DNA of 64,000 nucleotides, from contig JADKDZ010000008.1 in assembly GCA_016718265.1 (NCBI GenBank), forward strand, positions 1 through 64,000, written 5' to 3'. This DNA is from Uliginosibacterium sp. (GTDB lineage: Bacteria; Pseudomonadota; Gammaproteobacteria; Burkholderiales; Rhodocyclaceae). This document shows, piece by piece, positions 37,651 through 45,664 of the stretch; the stretch's first letter is position 1; each line of letters starts with the position of its first letter. Position numbers and translations under genes: made by a program. The notes under the pieces were generated by a model. That model made no database searches and was not told the DNA's origin. It saw only the letters and a list, made by a program, of their open reading frames with translations.

Positions 37651-38902
37651 AGCTGCGGACGGCGGACATGGCTTCATCCATGATGCCGAGTGCGGCGTGG
37701 GCGACGTCCTTGTCGACTCGGCCCTCCTGGCTCAGTTGAATGAGGAATCTGGCGACTTCATCGGCCTTGAGCCCGGCGCGATAGGGACGATCTTGCGCCA
37801 TGGCTTCCATGATGTCAGCCACCCGCAGGATGCGCGCCTCCAGGGGTATCTCGGAAGCTTTCAAGTGAAACGGGTAGCCGGTTCCGTCAGGTTCTTCGTG
37901 GTGGCAGGCCGCCCAGCGTGCTATGTCTTCAAACCCCCGGATATGGCGCAGGATTTGCCAGGTCTCGAAGCTGTGTGTTTGGATGACCAGACGCTCGTTT
38001 GGTGTGAGCGAACCGGGTTTGTCGAGGATTTCGTCAGGTACCCTGAGCTTGCCGAGGTCATGGAGCAAGCCGGCTATCTCAATCTTGATGCAGCGCTCGG
38101 GGGCGATGCCCATGTGTTCGGCAAGCAGACGGGAAATGCTCGCGACGCCTTGCGAGTGCGCGGCCGTGTAGGGGCTCTTGGTGTCGACGATTCGCGCAAA
38201 AATGCGGGCGAGCTGGTGGAGCTCGGCATGGCTGGCGTGATAGTGGAGCCCATGCTCGCGCATGTCTGCCAGATAAGCCTGGATGGCGCGTGACTCCAGC
38301 TGAAGCCAGAACGCTTCGGTCTGCGAACACGCGAGAAAATGCGTCACAAATTCGGGCGCAAAGTAGGTGCCGGCATGTCGTGCCACCTCCGCACGAATTT
38401 CGTTGATGTGCTGCAGCACGGTATTGCTGGCGTGGTAGGGCGCGGCCAGCGCATCGGCACGGTCGCACAGCAGGATGAGATTGGCGCGTCGTGCCACGGC
38501 ATCCGGCACGCTCAGCGTGCGCAGAACGTCCCAGCGTGTGTGGTGGTAGCGGATAGCCGGCGCCATCTCGGCGAGCGGAGGAAAGTCGTGCAGCAAGTGC
38601 TCGCCTTTCTCGCAATGGGCTTGAACGCCGGGCCAGTCAAACTCGTTTTCCAGCCGGCTGCGCACATGCGAAGACGACACGCCGATGTCGTGAAGCATGC
38701 CGAGATCAAACAGAAAATCGCACTCCTGTGCGCCATAGCCTGCCTGCTTGCCGCAGGCGGCGGCCATGATGCCGACGCGCTTGCCGTGGGCGACATCGTC
38801 GATGCCGACCAGGTCCAGCGCCTCTGACAAGGCGCAGATCGCGTGGCGCAGGTCGACGTGAGTGGTTTGCATGGCGAACACCGTAGTTCCGATCACGGCC
38901 AT
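37649..38902 (-). CDS. Tandem HD-domain/HD-GYP protein (c-di-GMP phosphodiesterase-like)
   Basis: A 417-residue cytoplasmic protein with two HD-superfamily domains. The N-terminal one has H39, H71-D72 (LHDIG) and H120-H121. The C-terminal one is a full HD-GYP: H249 (HSQGVA), H281-D282 with K285 (LLHDLGKL), T314 (ETWQILR), H334-H335 and GYP at 342-344 in HHEEPDGTGYPF. HD-GYP proteins hydrolyse c-di-GMP; here all metal ligands look intact. No receiver or other sensory domain is seen, so the N-terminal HD may be the regulatory part. Start at 38902 or at the ATG ten codons on. Confidence 0.92.
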   Translation of the reverse strand: MAVIGTTVFAMQTTHVDLRHAICALSEALDLVGIDDVAHGKRVGIMAAACGKQAGYGAQECDFLFDLGMLHDIGVSSSHVRSRLENEFDWPGVQAHCEKGEHLLHDFPPLAEMAPAIRYHHTRWDVLRTLSVPDAVARRANLILLCDRADALAAPYHASNTVLQHINEIRAEVARHAGTYFAPEFVTHFLACSQTEAFWLQLESRAIQAYLADMREHGLHYHASHAELHQLARIFARIVDTKSPYTAAHSQGVASISRLLAEHMGIAPERCIKIEIAGLLHDLGKLRVPDEILDKPGSLTPNERLVIQTHSFETWQILRHIRGFEDIARWAACHHEEPDGTGYPFHLKASEIPLEARILRVADIMEAMAQDRPYRAGLKADEVARFLIQLSQEGRVDKDVAHAALGIMDEAMSAVRS

Positions 38903-39050
38903 GCTACACCGCGGAAGCGGCGCCCGGTGGCCGCGTGCGACGCGCGCCGCCTTCCTCCTGGCGAGAAATCCGGGCTAGACTGGGCCGTCGAAGCAGCATG
39001 CCCATTCAAGCCAGCGTGACCCGTGGGTCACCGTGTCGGGAGTCATTTGC

Positions 39051-40091
39051 ATGAACGCACCGCTCAGCGTCGGTATTGTCGGCTACGGATTTGCCACCAG
39101 TACCTTTCACGCGCCCTCCATCGCTGCCGTACCCGGCTTGTGCCTGACGGCGATATCGAGCAGCGATGCCGCCAAAGTGCATAAAGACTGGCCCGCGCTG
39201 AGTGTTGAAGCCTCGCCGGAGGCGCTGTTTGCGCGGTCGGACATCGATCTGGTGGTCATCCCCACGCCAAACGCCACGCATGCGCCGCTGGCGGCGGCGG
39301 CATTGCGGGCGGGGAAACACGTGGTGGTCGATAAGCCTTTTACCGTCACGCTGGCGGAGGCCCAGGCGCTGGACGCGCTGGCCCGGCAGACCGGGCGCGT
39401 GCTGTCGGTGTATCACAACCGGCGCTGGGATGCGGATTTCCTCACCCTGCGCAAGGTGTTCGCCAGCGGTGAGCTGGGTGAGATCATGCATTTTGAATCG
39501 CACTTTGACCGCTACCGGCCCGAGGTGCGGAACCGCTGGCGCGAGCAGGCCATTGCGGGCTCCGGTTTGTGGTACGACCTCGGCTCGCATCTGCTGGATC
39601 AGACCCTGCAGCTGTTTGGCATGCCCGAGGCGATTGGCCTCGACATCGCGATCCAGCGTGAAGGGGGGCAGGCGGACGACTGGTTTCACGCCACGCTGCG
39701 TTACGGGCCGCGGCGCGTGATTCTGCACGGGAGTGCGCTGGTCGGCCGCGTTGGCCCGCGCTTCATCGTGCACGGGCAAAAGGGAAGTCTGATCAAGTAC
39801 GGGCTGGATACGCAGGAGGACGCGCTCAAAGCGGGCAAGCGCCCGCCCGCGCCAGATTGGGGCCACGACCCTGAGCCCGTGCAGCTCACCTGCTGGGCGG
39901 GCGGCGTGGCGACGCAGCGTGACGTGGCGTGCGAAGCCGGCAACTACCCGGGCTACTACGCCGCCGTCCGCGATGCTGTGCTGGGCGCCGGCGACAATCC
40001 GGTGCCTGCCACCGATGCGATTCGGGTGATTCAGCTGATCGAGCTTGGCCTGCGCAGTGCGGCCGAGCAGCGCGTGCTCGCCACCGCCTGA
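39051..40091 (+). CDS. Gfo/Idh/MocA-family NAD(P)-dependent oxidoreductase
   Basis: A 346-residue dehydrogenase. The N-terminal Rossmann domain starts LSVGIVGYGFATSTFHAP (a Gly-rich loop), with VVIPTPNATHAPLA and the signature KHVVVDKPFTVTL. The C-terminal domain carries the active-site region GSGLWYDLGSHLLDQ. It resembles the E. coli YdgJ subgroup of polyol or sugar oxidoreductases. The ATG at 39051 fits the family start. It is grouped with SemiSWEET, HAD phosphatase and GH3 genes, so a sugar or inositol-like substrate is likely. Confidence 0.92.
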   Translation: MNAPLSVGIVGYGFATSTFHAPSIAAVPGLCLTAISSSDAAKVHKDWPALSVEASPEALFARSDIDLVVIPTPNATHAPLAAAALRAGKHVVVDKPFTVTLAEAQALDALARQTGRVLSVYHNRRWDADFLTLRKVFASGELGEIMHFESHFDRYRPEVRNRWREQAIAGSGLWYDLGSHLLDQTLQLFGMPEAIGLDIAIQREGGQADDWFHATLRYGPRRVILHGSALVGRVGPRFIVHGQKGSLIKYGLDTQEDALKAGKRPPAPDWGHDPEPVQLTCWAGGVATQRDVACEAGNYPGYYAAVRDAVLGAGDNPVPATDAIRVIQLIELGLRSAAEQRVLATA

Positions 40092-40095
40092 TCGA

Positions 40096-40368
40096 TCAAG
40101 CCTGCGGCGGTTTGCGCTCGAAGCGCAGCTTCATGACCAGCACGGCGGACGCGAGGACAAGGGTGACAAGATTCGAGAGCACCACGGGGAGGGCGTCGAC
40201 CAGCAGGCCGTACACCAGCCACAGCGCGACGCCGACCAGAAACACGCTGTACATGCCGATTGAGATGTCGCGGGCCGAGCGGGTTCGCCACACTTGCAGC
40301 ACCTGCGGCACGAAGGCGATGGTGGTACAGGTACCGGCCACGAGGCCGAGGATGTTGATGGTTTCCAT
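40096..40368 (-). CDS. SemiSWEET-type sugar transporter
   Basis: A 90-residue membrane protein of the SemiSWEET/MtN3 family, which forms a dimeric sugar carrier. Three membrane helices are visible, with the PQ motif in TTIAFVPQVLQVWRT and RSARDISIGMYSVFLVGVALW. Length is exactly that of a half-SWEET. ATG at 40368. It converges four bases after the oxidoreductase stop. Confidence 0.92.
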   Translation of the reverse strand: METINILGLVAGTCTTIAFVPQVLQVWRTRSARDISIGMYSVFLVGVALWLVYGLLVDALPVVLSNLVTLVLASAVLVMKLRFERKPPQA

Positions 40369-40403
40369 GTGTGTTTCCTTAAGTCCGAAAGGGGCGCTGT
40401 CGC

Positions 40404-41051
40404 TCAGGCAGCCGTCCGCAAGGTGATGCGGAGCGGGTCGGTCGCGTCGAGGCGGAGATTGCGGTAGTCCTGGATGCGGGCGACGACGCCGGGCTGGCGG
40501 GCATCGAGATCGCCCACGACCACGACCCGGCAACCCGCCGCCAGTCCGGCCTGCACGCCGGCGGGCGAATCCTCGAAGACCAGACAGTCCCGGGGCGACA
40601 GGCCGAGTCGTTCGGCACCCAGCAGAAAGGGCTCGGGCGACGGCTTGCCGCGCCGCACCGATTCTGCCGTAACGGGCGCTGCCGGATAGGGCAGGCGGCA
40701 CTGGCGAAAGCGGAACTGCGCGATCCGGGCTGCGGCCGAGGTCACCAGCGTCCAGCGCTCGGCCGGCAAGGCTTCAAGCAGGGCGCCAGCGCCCGCGACC
40801 GGGGCCTGATCGTCGCCGTACCACAGCTCCAGCGCTTCGTAACGGGACACTTCCCGGTCGGTATCCAGATGGGGCGCCACCTGTGCAATGGTCTGGCGGC
40901 AGGGCGCACCGTGGCTCACCCGGGCAACCTCTTCCAGCGCGATGCCCGTCGCGGCACACCAGGCCCGCCACGCACGGTCTACACATCGATTCGAGTCGAT
41001 CAGGGTGCCATCCATATCAAACAGAATCGCCCCCGCTTCCAGTACCTGCAT
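40404..41051 (-). CDS. HAD-superfamily sugar phosphatase (subfamily IA)
   Basis: A 215-residue hydrolase with motif I ILFDMDGTLIDS (nucleophile Asp near 12), motif II LVTSAA, the lysine in RRGKPSPEPFLL and motif III CLVFEDSPAGVQAGLAAGC. The cap insertion after motif I is helical, as in beta-phosphoglucomutase and 2-deoxyglucose-6-phosphatase relatives. A sugar phosphatase role fits the neighbours. It lies 35 bp upstream of SemiSWEET on the same strand and diverges from the AraC regulator. Confidence 0.92.
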   Translation of the reverse strand: MQVLEAGAILFDMDGTLIDSNRCVDRAWRAWCAATGIALEEVARVSHGAPCRQTIAQVAPHLDTDREVSRYEALELWYGDDQAPVAGAGALLEALPAERWTLVTSAAARIAQFRFRQCRLPYPAAPVTAESVRRGKPSPEPFLLGAERLGLSPRDCLVFEDSPAGVQAGLAAGCRVVVVGDLDARQPGVVARIQDYRNLRLDATDPLRITLRTAA

Positions 41052-41166
41052 GCCACTTCTCCCACATCACCTCTGAGGTCTACGATAAGGCCAGGAGCCC
41101 AGCGGAATTTTGCGTGTAAGCGCAGATTTCTCTACTATCAGCTCACTTTTCTTGGCGGGCGAGACC

Positions 41167-42102
41167 ATGCTGACGCGCGAAATCGTGGGCCGGACCTTTG
41201 GCCAGAACTGGCACCATGTGGATCTGGTGGTCGAGCGCTCGCCCTTCTTCTGGCACTACCACCCGGAATTCGAACTGACCCTGACGCGCAACGGGCGCGG
41301 CACGCGCTATATCGCCGGCGATGTGGCAGCGTTTGGCGAGCTGGACCTCGCGCTGGTGGGGGCAGGTCAGGCGCATACCTGGAACACGCAAGCCTGGCCG
41401 GACGGCCGTCCGCAGCATATCCAGGTCATCTTCTTCACCCGCGCGTGGCTGGCCAGTCTGGCGGGCGAAGCGCTCCCCGAGCTCACCGGCTTTCTGGCCT
41501 GGCTGGACGGCATCCACCATGGCGCATCCTTCAGCCCGGCCTGCATTGCCGACCTGTTGCCCGCCTTTGACCGGCTGCGTCATTCACGCGATCTGGCGCG
41601 CCTCTCCAGCCTGTTGGAGATCTTCGATGCCTTGCCGCGTGACAAGGCCGTGCGTTACCTCGGAGGGCACGGTCAGGTGCCGGGCAGCGACCGTCGGCTG
41701 GATGCTGCGCTGGCATTCATGCAGGCGAACTTCCGCCAGCCGATCCGCTTGAGCGATATCGCGCACGCGGCCAGTACGAGCGAGGCCACGCTCAAACGGC
41801 TCTTCCGCCAGCGACTGAACCTGAATGCCACCGAGTTGCTGATCCAGCTGCGGGTGGGGCAAGCGTGCGACTTGCTGATCTCCAGCGATGTGCCCATCGA
41901 GTTGCTCGCAGAGCAAAGCGGCTTTCCCAATCCCAGCCACTTCTACCGCCAGTTTCGTCGGCTGCGCATGCTCTCGCCGGCGCAGTTTCGCAAGCGTCAC
42001 CACCTGCGGCAGGCGGCAGCCGAAGGCTTGCCGCCCACCGAGGGTTTCCGCGCCCGCGATGGTCTCTCCCTGCAGGCGCCGGATTACTTGGCGAGGCCGT
42101 AG
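41167..42102 (+). CDS. AraC-family transcriptional regulator
   Basis: A 311-residue regulator with an N-terminal cupin sensing domain (FWHYHPEFELTL and AGQAHTWNT) and a C-terminal double helix-turn-helix (LSDIAHAASTSEATLKRLFR; ELLAEQSGFPNPSHFYRQFR). The ATG at 41167 starts MLTREIVGR; a GTG/ATG-less extension upstream is unlikely. Such cupin-AraC proteins usually control sugar use, and the divergent HAD/SemiSWEET pair and the converging GH3 gene are candidate targets. The stop overlaps the GH3 3' end by 19 bp. Confidence 0.92.
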   Translation: MLTREIVGRTFGQNWHHVDLVVERSPFFWHYHPEFELTLTRNGRGTRYIAGDVAAFGELDLALVGAGQAHTWNTQAWPDGRPQHIQVIFFTRAWLASLAGEALPELTGFLAWLDGIHHGASFSPACIADLLPAFDRLRHSRDLARLSSLLEIFDALPRDKAVRYLGGHGQVPGSDRRLDAALAFMQANFRQPIRLSDIAHAASTSEATLKRLFRQRLNLNATELLIQLRVGQACDLLISSDVPIELLAEQSGFPNPSHFYRQFRRLRMLSPAQFRKRHHLRQAAAEGLPPTEGFRARDGLSLQAPDYLARP

Positions 42103-43967
42103 CCGACTTCAAAGAGCAGACTGGCGCGGCGTTCATCTGCTGGGGCGCTGGCCGCCTTGAAGCTGGCGGCGTCCTTCGGCCACGCGTAGGGCAGCTTGCC
42201 GGTGAAGGGCGCATCACCAAACAGTACATCGGCCACGCCCGCGCCTTCGCTACCCGGCAGCCAGGCAGCCACGACGGCGTCACTCTTCTTCAAGGCGTCG
42301 CCGAGAATCAACGGGCGACCCGACACCAGCACCAGCACGAGTTTGCGAGCCAAGGGACGCATCCGCGCAATCAGTGCGAGATCGTCCGCGCTCAGGCTCA
42401 GTTCTGCCGCACTGCGGTCTCCCAGCCACTCAGAATAGGGCCGCTCGCCGACCGCCACGATGGCCACGTCGGCCGGGCTGGCCGCGCTGGCCACTTTCTT
42501 CGCGAACTGGCCGTTCGGGTCAAAGTCGATCTTGGTGCTGGCGCCGCCCACGTTGCTCAGCCCGTCGATGATCGTGGTCGCGCCGGGGAGGCGCGTGTTG
42601 TTGTCAAAAAAGCCTTGCCATTCAAGCGTCCAGCCACCGCTTTGCAAGCCCAGATCGTCGGCATGTTCGCCCGCGACCAGGATGTGTTGCTTGCGTTTGA
42701 GGGGCAGCGCGGCGTCGTTCTTCAGCAAGACCAGTGATTTGCGCACCAGCTCGCGGGCAACCTGACGGTGCTCGGCACTCCCGACACCTGCCTGGGCGGC
42801 TTCGACTGGGCCTGCGTGTTCAAACAGCCCCATCTCGAACTTGACGCGCAGGATGTTGCTCACCGCCTGGTCGATGCGTTGTTGCGGGATGAGCTTGTCT
42901 GTGACGCCTTTTCGCAGCGCTGCGAGTACTTCGGCAGTTTTTTGCGGCTCCATCAACACGTCGATCCCCGCGTTGGTGGCGGTGGCGACCTGGGTGTCGA
43001 AACTGCCGGGCAAGAGCTGCACGGCCTCCCAGTCGGATACGATCAAGCCGGTGAAGCCCAGCTGCTTGCGCAGCACATCGTTCAGCAAATGAGGGTTGGC
43101 GTGCATGGGCGTGCCGTTCCAGCTGCTGAACGAGGCCATCACGCTGCGAACGCCCGCATCGACCTGCGCCTTGTAAGGCGGCAGATGGCGGGCAAGCAGG
43201 GCCGCATTGTCGCCGCGCGTGTCGCCGCGGTCGAGCTTTGAGCGCCCGCCCGCCATTGCGAAGTCAGAGGAACCGAATGCGACCCCACCATCGCCGATGA
43301 AGTGCTTGGCCGTCGCGATCGGGCGCACCGCCTTAGGGCCGTAGACCTTCAGCCCGCCCTGAAACCCTTCGGTAAAGGCTGCTCCCAGGCGGGAAACCAG
43401 CTCTGTGTTCTCGCCGAAGGCTTCATAGGAGCGCCCCCAACGGATGTCGTCAACGACCGATACCATCGGGCCGAAGGTCCAGTACAGCGCGGCAGCACTC
43501 ATCTCGCGGGCGGTGATCTCGCCCGCGCGCCGGACCAGCGCTTCGTCACGTGTCGCAGCCATGCCGACCAGCTGGGGGAATACGGTGGCGCCGGGCAGGT
43601 GTGCGAAGCCGTGGGTTGAATCGATGCCATACAGCACCGGGATGCCCAGACGCGTACTGCGGGCCGCATCCTGATAGCCCTTCATCATCGCTACCCAGCC
43701 GTTGACGGTGTTGGGGCGCGGCACACTTCCGCCGCCGGAAAGCAGGGTACCCATGTTGAGCTTCTTCATTTGCTCAGGCCCCACCCAATCGCGCGCGCCC
43801 ATCAGCATTTGCCCGAGCTTCTCATCAAGCGTCATGCGCGACAGCAAGTCAGACACACGCTGCTCGACCGGCAGCGCCGGGTCACGGTAGGGCAGCTCAG
43901 CCGCCAGGCTCAACAAAGGGGTGCTCAAGATACCAGCGGCCAGAACGCGCAAGGGCAATCGATACAT
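42084..43967 (-). CDS. Periplasmic GH3 beta-glucosidase
   Basis: A 627-residue glycoside hydrolase of family 3 with a signal peptide (LPLRVLAAGILSTPLLSLAA). The N-terminal barrel contains TLDEKLGQML, IPVLYGIDSTHG, KHFIGDGG and the nucleophile D312 in LIVSDWEAVQ; the C-terminal sandwich holds LARELVRKSLVLLKNDAALPL and the acid/base region. It would release glucose from exported or environmental beta-glucans, complementing the cytoplasmic GH1 at 15389-16723. No other gene shares its strand nearby. Confidence 0.95.
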   Translation of the reverse strand: MYRLPLRVLAAGILSTPLLSLAAELPYRDPALPVEQRVSDLLSRMTLDEKLGQMLMGARDWVGPEQMKKLNMGTLLSGGGSVPRPNTVNGWVAMMKGYQDAARSTRLGIPVLYGIDSTHGFAHLPGATVFPQLVGMAATRDEALVRRAGEITAREMSAAALYWTFGPMVSVVDDIRWGRSYEAFGENTELVSRLGAAFTEGFQGGLKVYGPKAVRPIATAKHFIGDGGVAFGSSDFAMAGGRSKLDRGDTRGDNAALLARHLPPYKAQVDAGVRSVMASFSSWNGTPMHANPHLLNDVLRKQLGFTGLIVSDWEAVQLLPGSFDTQVATATNAGIDVLMEPQKTAEVLAALRKGVTDKLIPQQRIDQAVSNILRVKFEMGLFEHAGPVEAAQAGVGSAEHRQVARELVRKSLVLLKNDAALPLKRKQHILVAGEHADDLGLQSGGWTLEWQGFFDNNTRLPGATTIIDGLSNVGGASTKIDFDPNGQFAKKVASAASPADVAIVAVGERPYSEWLGDRSAAELSLSADDLALIARMRPLARKLVLVLVSGRPLILGDALKKSDAVVAAWLPGSEGAGVADVLFGDAPFTGKLPYAWPKDAASFKAASAPADERRASLLFEVGYGLAK

Positions 43968-44082
43968 GGAATACCTCAGTCGTGACAGGAAGATTCAAAG
44001 AAGGCGCGTCGGCGTGCCGACGCTGCCAAGGGGATCTCGTGACAGAGTGTGAAGCTTCCCCCAAGGGGAGGGTCAAGTGAAC

Positions 44083-44116
44083 GAAAAAAGACCGGCCTTT
44101 CGGGCCGGTCTTTGTC
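44083..44116 (-). terminator. Rho-independent terminator after the peroxiredoxin gene
   Basis: An 11-bp perfect stem (AAAGACCGGCC with GGCCGGTCTTT) with a five-base loop; on the minus strand it ends in a six-T run. It lies about 20 bp past the peroxiredoxin stop. The stem is symmetric but the T run favours the minus strand. Confidence 0.92.
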
Positions 44117-44133
44117 GGACGGGGAGGAATCGA

Positions 44134-44733
44134 TCAGAGCGCGCCTGCGTTCTCCGCCAGGTACTTTGCGACGCCTTCGGGCGAGGCGTTCATGCCTTTC
44201 GAGCCCTTCTTCCAGCCCGCCGGGCAGACTTCGCCGTGTTCCTCGGTAAATTGCAGGGCGTCGATCACGCGGATCAGCTCGTCGATGTCTCGGCCCAGCG
44301 GCAGGTTATTGACCACCTGGTGCTGTACCACACCGTCCTTGTCGATCAGGAAGGTGCCGCGGAAAGCGACGCCACCCGCCGATTCCACATCGTAAGCCTT
44401 CGCGATTTCGTGCTTGAGGTCGGCGACCAGGGTGTAGCCAACCTTGCCGATACCGCCCTTGTCCACCGGGGTGTTCTTCCAGGCGAGGTGGGTGAATTGC
44501 GAGTCGATCGACACGCCGATGACTTCAACATTGCGTGTCTTGAACTCGTCCAGGCGGTGATCGAAGGCGATCAGTTCAGACGGGCAGACGAAGGTGAAGT
44601 CCAGCGGGTAAAAGAACAGCGCGGTGTACTTGCCTTTTGTGAAGGAAGACAGCGTGATGTCGGTAATCTCGTTATTGCCCAGCACTGCAGTCGCGGTGAA
44701 ATCAGGAGCTTGCTTGCCAACCAGAACAGCCAT
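44134..44733 (-). CDS. Typical 2-Cys peroxiredoxin (AhpC/Tsa family)
   Basis: A 199-residue thiol peroxidase reducing hydrogen peroxide and organic peroxides. The peroxidatic cysteine is C50 in DFTFVCPSE and the resolving cysteine C170 in GEVCPAGW, giving a typical two-cysteine enzyme. VSIDSQFTHLAW and GVAFRGTFLID are family features. No ahpF is adjacent, so thioredoxin is the likely reductant. It is a single-gene unit with its own terminator. Confidence 0.96.
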   Translation of the reverse strand: MAVLVGKQAPDFTATAVLGNNEITDITLSSFTKGKYTALFFYPLDFTFVCPSELIAFDHRLDEFKTRNVEVIGVSIDSQFTHLAWKNTPVDKGGIGKVGYTLVADLKHEIAKAYDVESAGGVAFRGTFLIDKDGVVQHQVVNNLPLGRDIDELIRVIDALQFTEEHGEVCPAGWKKGSKGMNASPEGVAKYLAENAGAL

Positions 44734-44859
44734 GATGGTTCCTCTCTTTTCGGTGTGGATGCCCGCTCATACCTGAGCGAACCAAGGGGTTATACGGGAC
44801 GCATTATGGCGAGCGCTGCATGACAGGTAAACCTTGCGGCGATTGTAATTTTCTATGGC

Positions 44860-45153
44860 TCAGATAGTTGCGCGCCGCTCGAAGCCATGAAAGGGCTCAT
44901 TGTTTTCTTCTACCAGCACCGCATCAACCCGGGCCCCGGGCGGGCCATTGGAAGCCCAGTACAGCATCGCGGCGACGGCCGTGGGGGTGCCATAGATATG
45001 GGCCTCGACCTGCCCGTCCCGCAGGTTGCGCACCCAGCCGCCGATGCCGAGCCGCCGTGCCTGTTGAGAGAAAAACCAGCGAAAGCCCACGCCCTGGACA
45101 AGGCCGCGAATCAGGAGGTCGCGTCCGATCAAGCGAACGCGCGCCTCAGGCAT
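44860..45153 (-). CDS. Acylphosphatase
   Basis: A 97-residue enzyme hydrolysing carboxyl-phosphate bonds. The signature is LLIRGLVQGVGFRWFFSQQA (active-site Arg in VGFR) and GWVRNLRDGQVEAHIYG (catalytic Asn in RNL). The ATG at 45153 overlaps the upstream gene's stop by eight bases; an earlier ATG eight codons upstream would overlap more. Translation is probably coupled to the membrane protein gene before it. Confidence 0.93.
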   Translation of the reverse strand: MPEARVRLIGRDLLIRGLVQGVGFRWFFSQQARRLGIGGWVRNLRDGQVEAHIYGTPTAVAAMLYWASNGPPGARVDAVLVEENNEPFHGFERRATI

Positions 45154-45640
45154 CCCGGCCCCTTCCGAACTTGTCAAAACCTGCGCTGATGAGGTAGGTC
45201 AGGAGGAAGGGAAAGACTGCAAAGTAGCCGATCAAGAGTCCGAATGCGGCGCCGGGGCGTGGCACAGTGTTCAGGGTGATGATCAGGCGGAAGACGGGCA
45301 GGGCCGCGATCAGCCAGGCCATCAGGCCCAGCGAGCAGAGCAGCTGTTTACCCACATAGCGCCAGCGCAGGGCAATGCGCTCGGCATGCGGGTGGTGCTC
45401 GTTGTCGCGAAATGTGGTGTCGCCCGCGAACAGCACCTTCCGCGTCTCATCCTGATAGGGCACATGGCTGACGCCGTCATCCAGACCACGACGCGGGTTG
45501 TGCCGCCAGCAAGACAGGGGGACGACAGCGAGGCCAGCGACCACGAGCCACTTTGTGGTGATGTATGAGCCATCGTTCGCGAGTTCGAAGCGGCCCCGGA
45601 ATGCGGTGCCAAAACCCAGTACATTGGTTGCCACAGACAT
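45146..45640 (-). CDS. Inner-membrane protein, unknown function
   Basis: A 164-residue protein with three or four hydrophobic segments (TKWLVVAGLAVVPLSCW; LLCSLGLMAWLIAALPVF; LLIGYFAVFPFLLTYLI) and a polar middle (about 50-85). AAGGAG lies before the ATG. It is co-oriented with and overlaps the acylphosphatase gene. I do not recognise a specific family. Confidence 0.7.
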   Translation of the reverse strand: MSVATNVLGFGTAFRGRFELANDGSYITTKWLVVAGLAVVPLSCWRHNPRRGLDDGVSHVPYQDETRKVLFAGDTTFRDNEHHPHAERIALRWRYVGKQLLCSLGLMAWLIAALPVFRLIITLNTVPRPGAAFGLLIGYFAVFPFLLTYLISAGFDKFGRGRDA

Positions 45641-45664
45641 GCACGCTCCTTCGTCAGTTCTATT

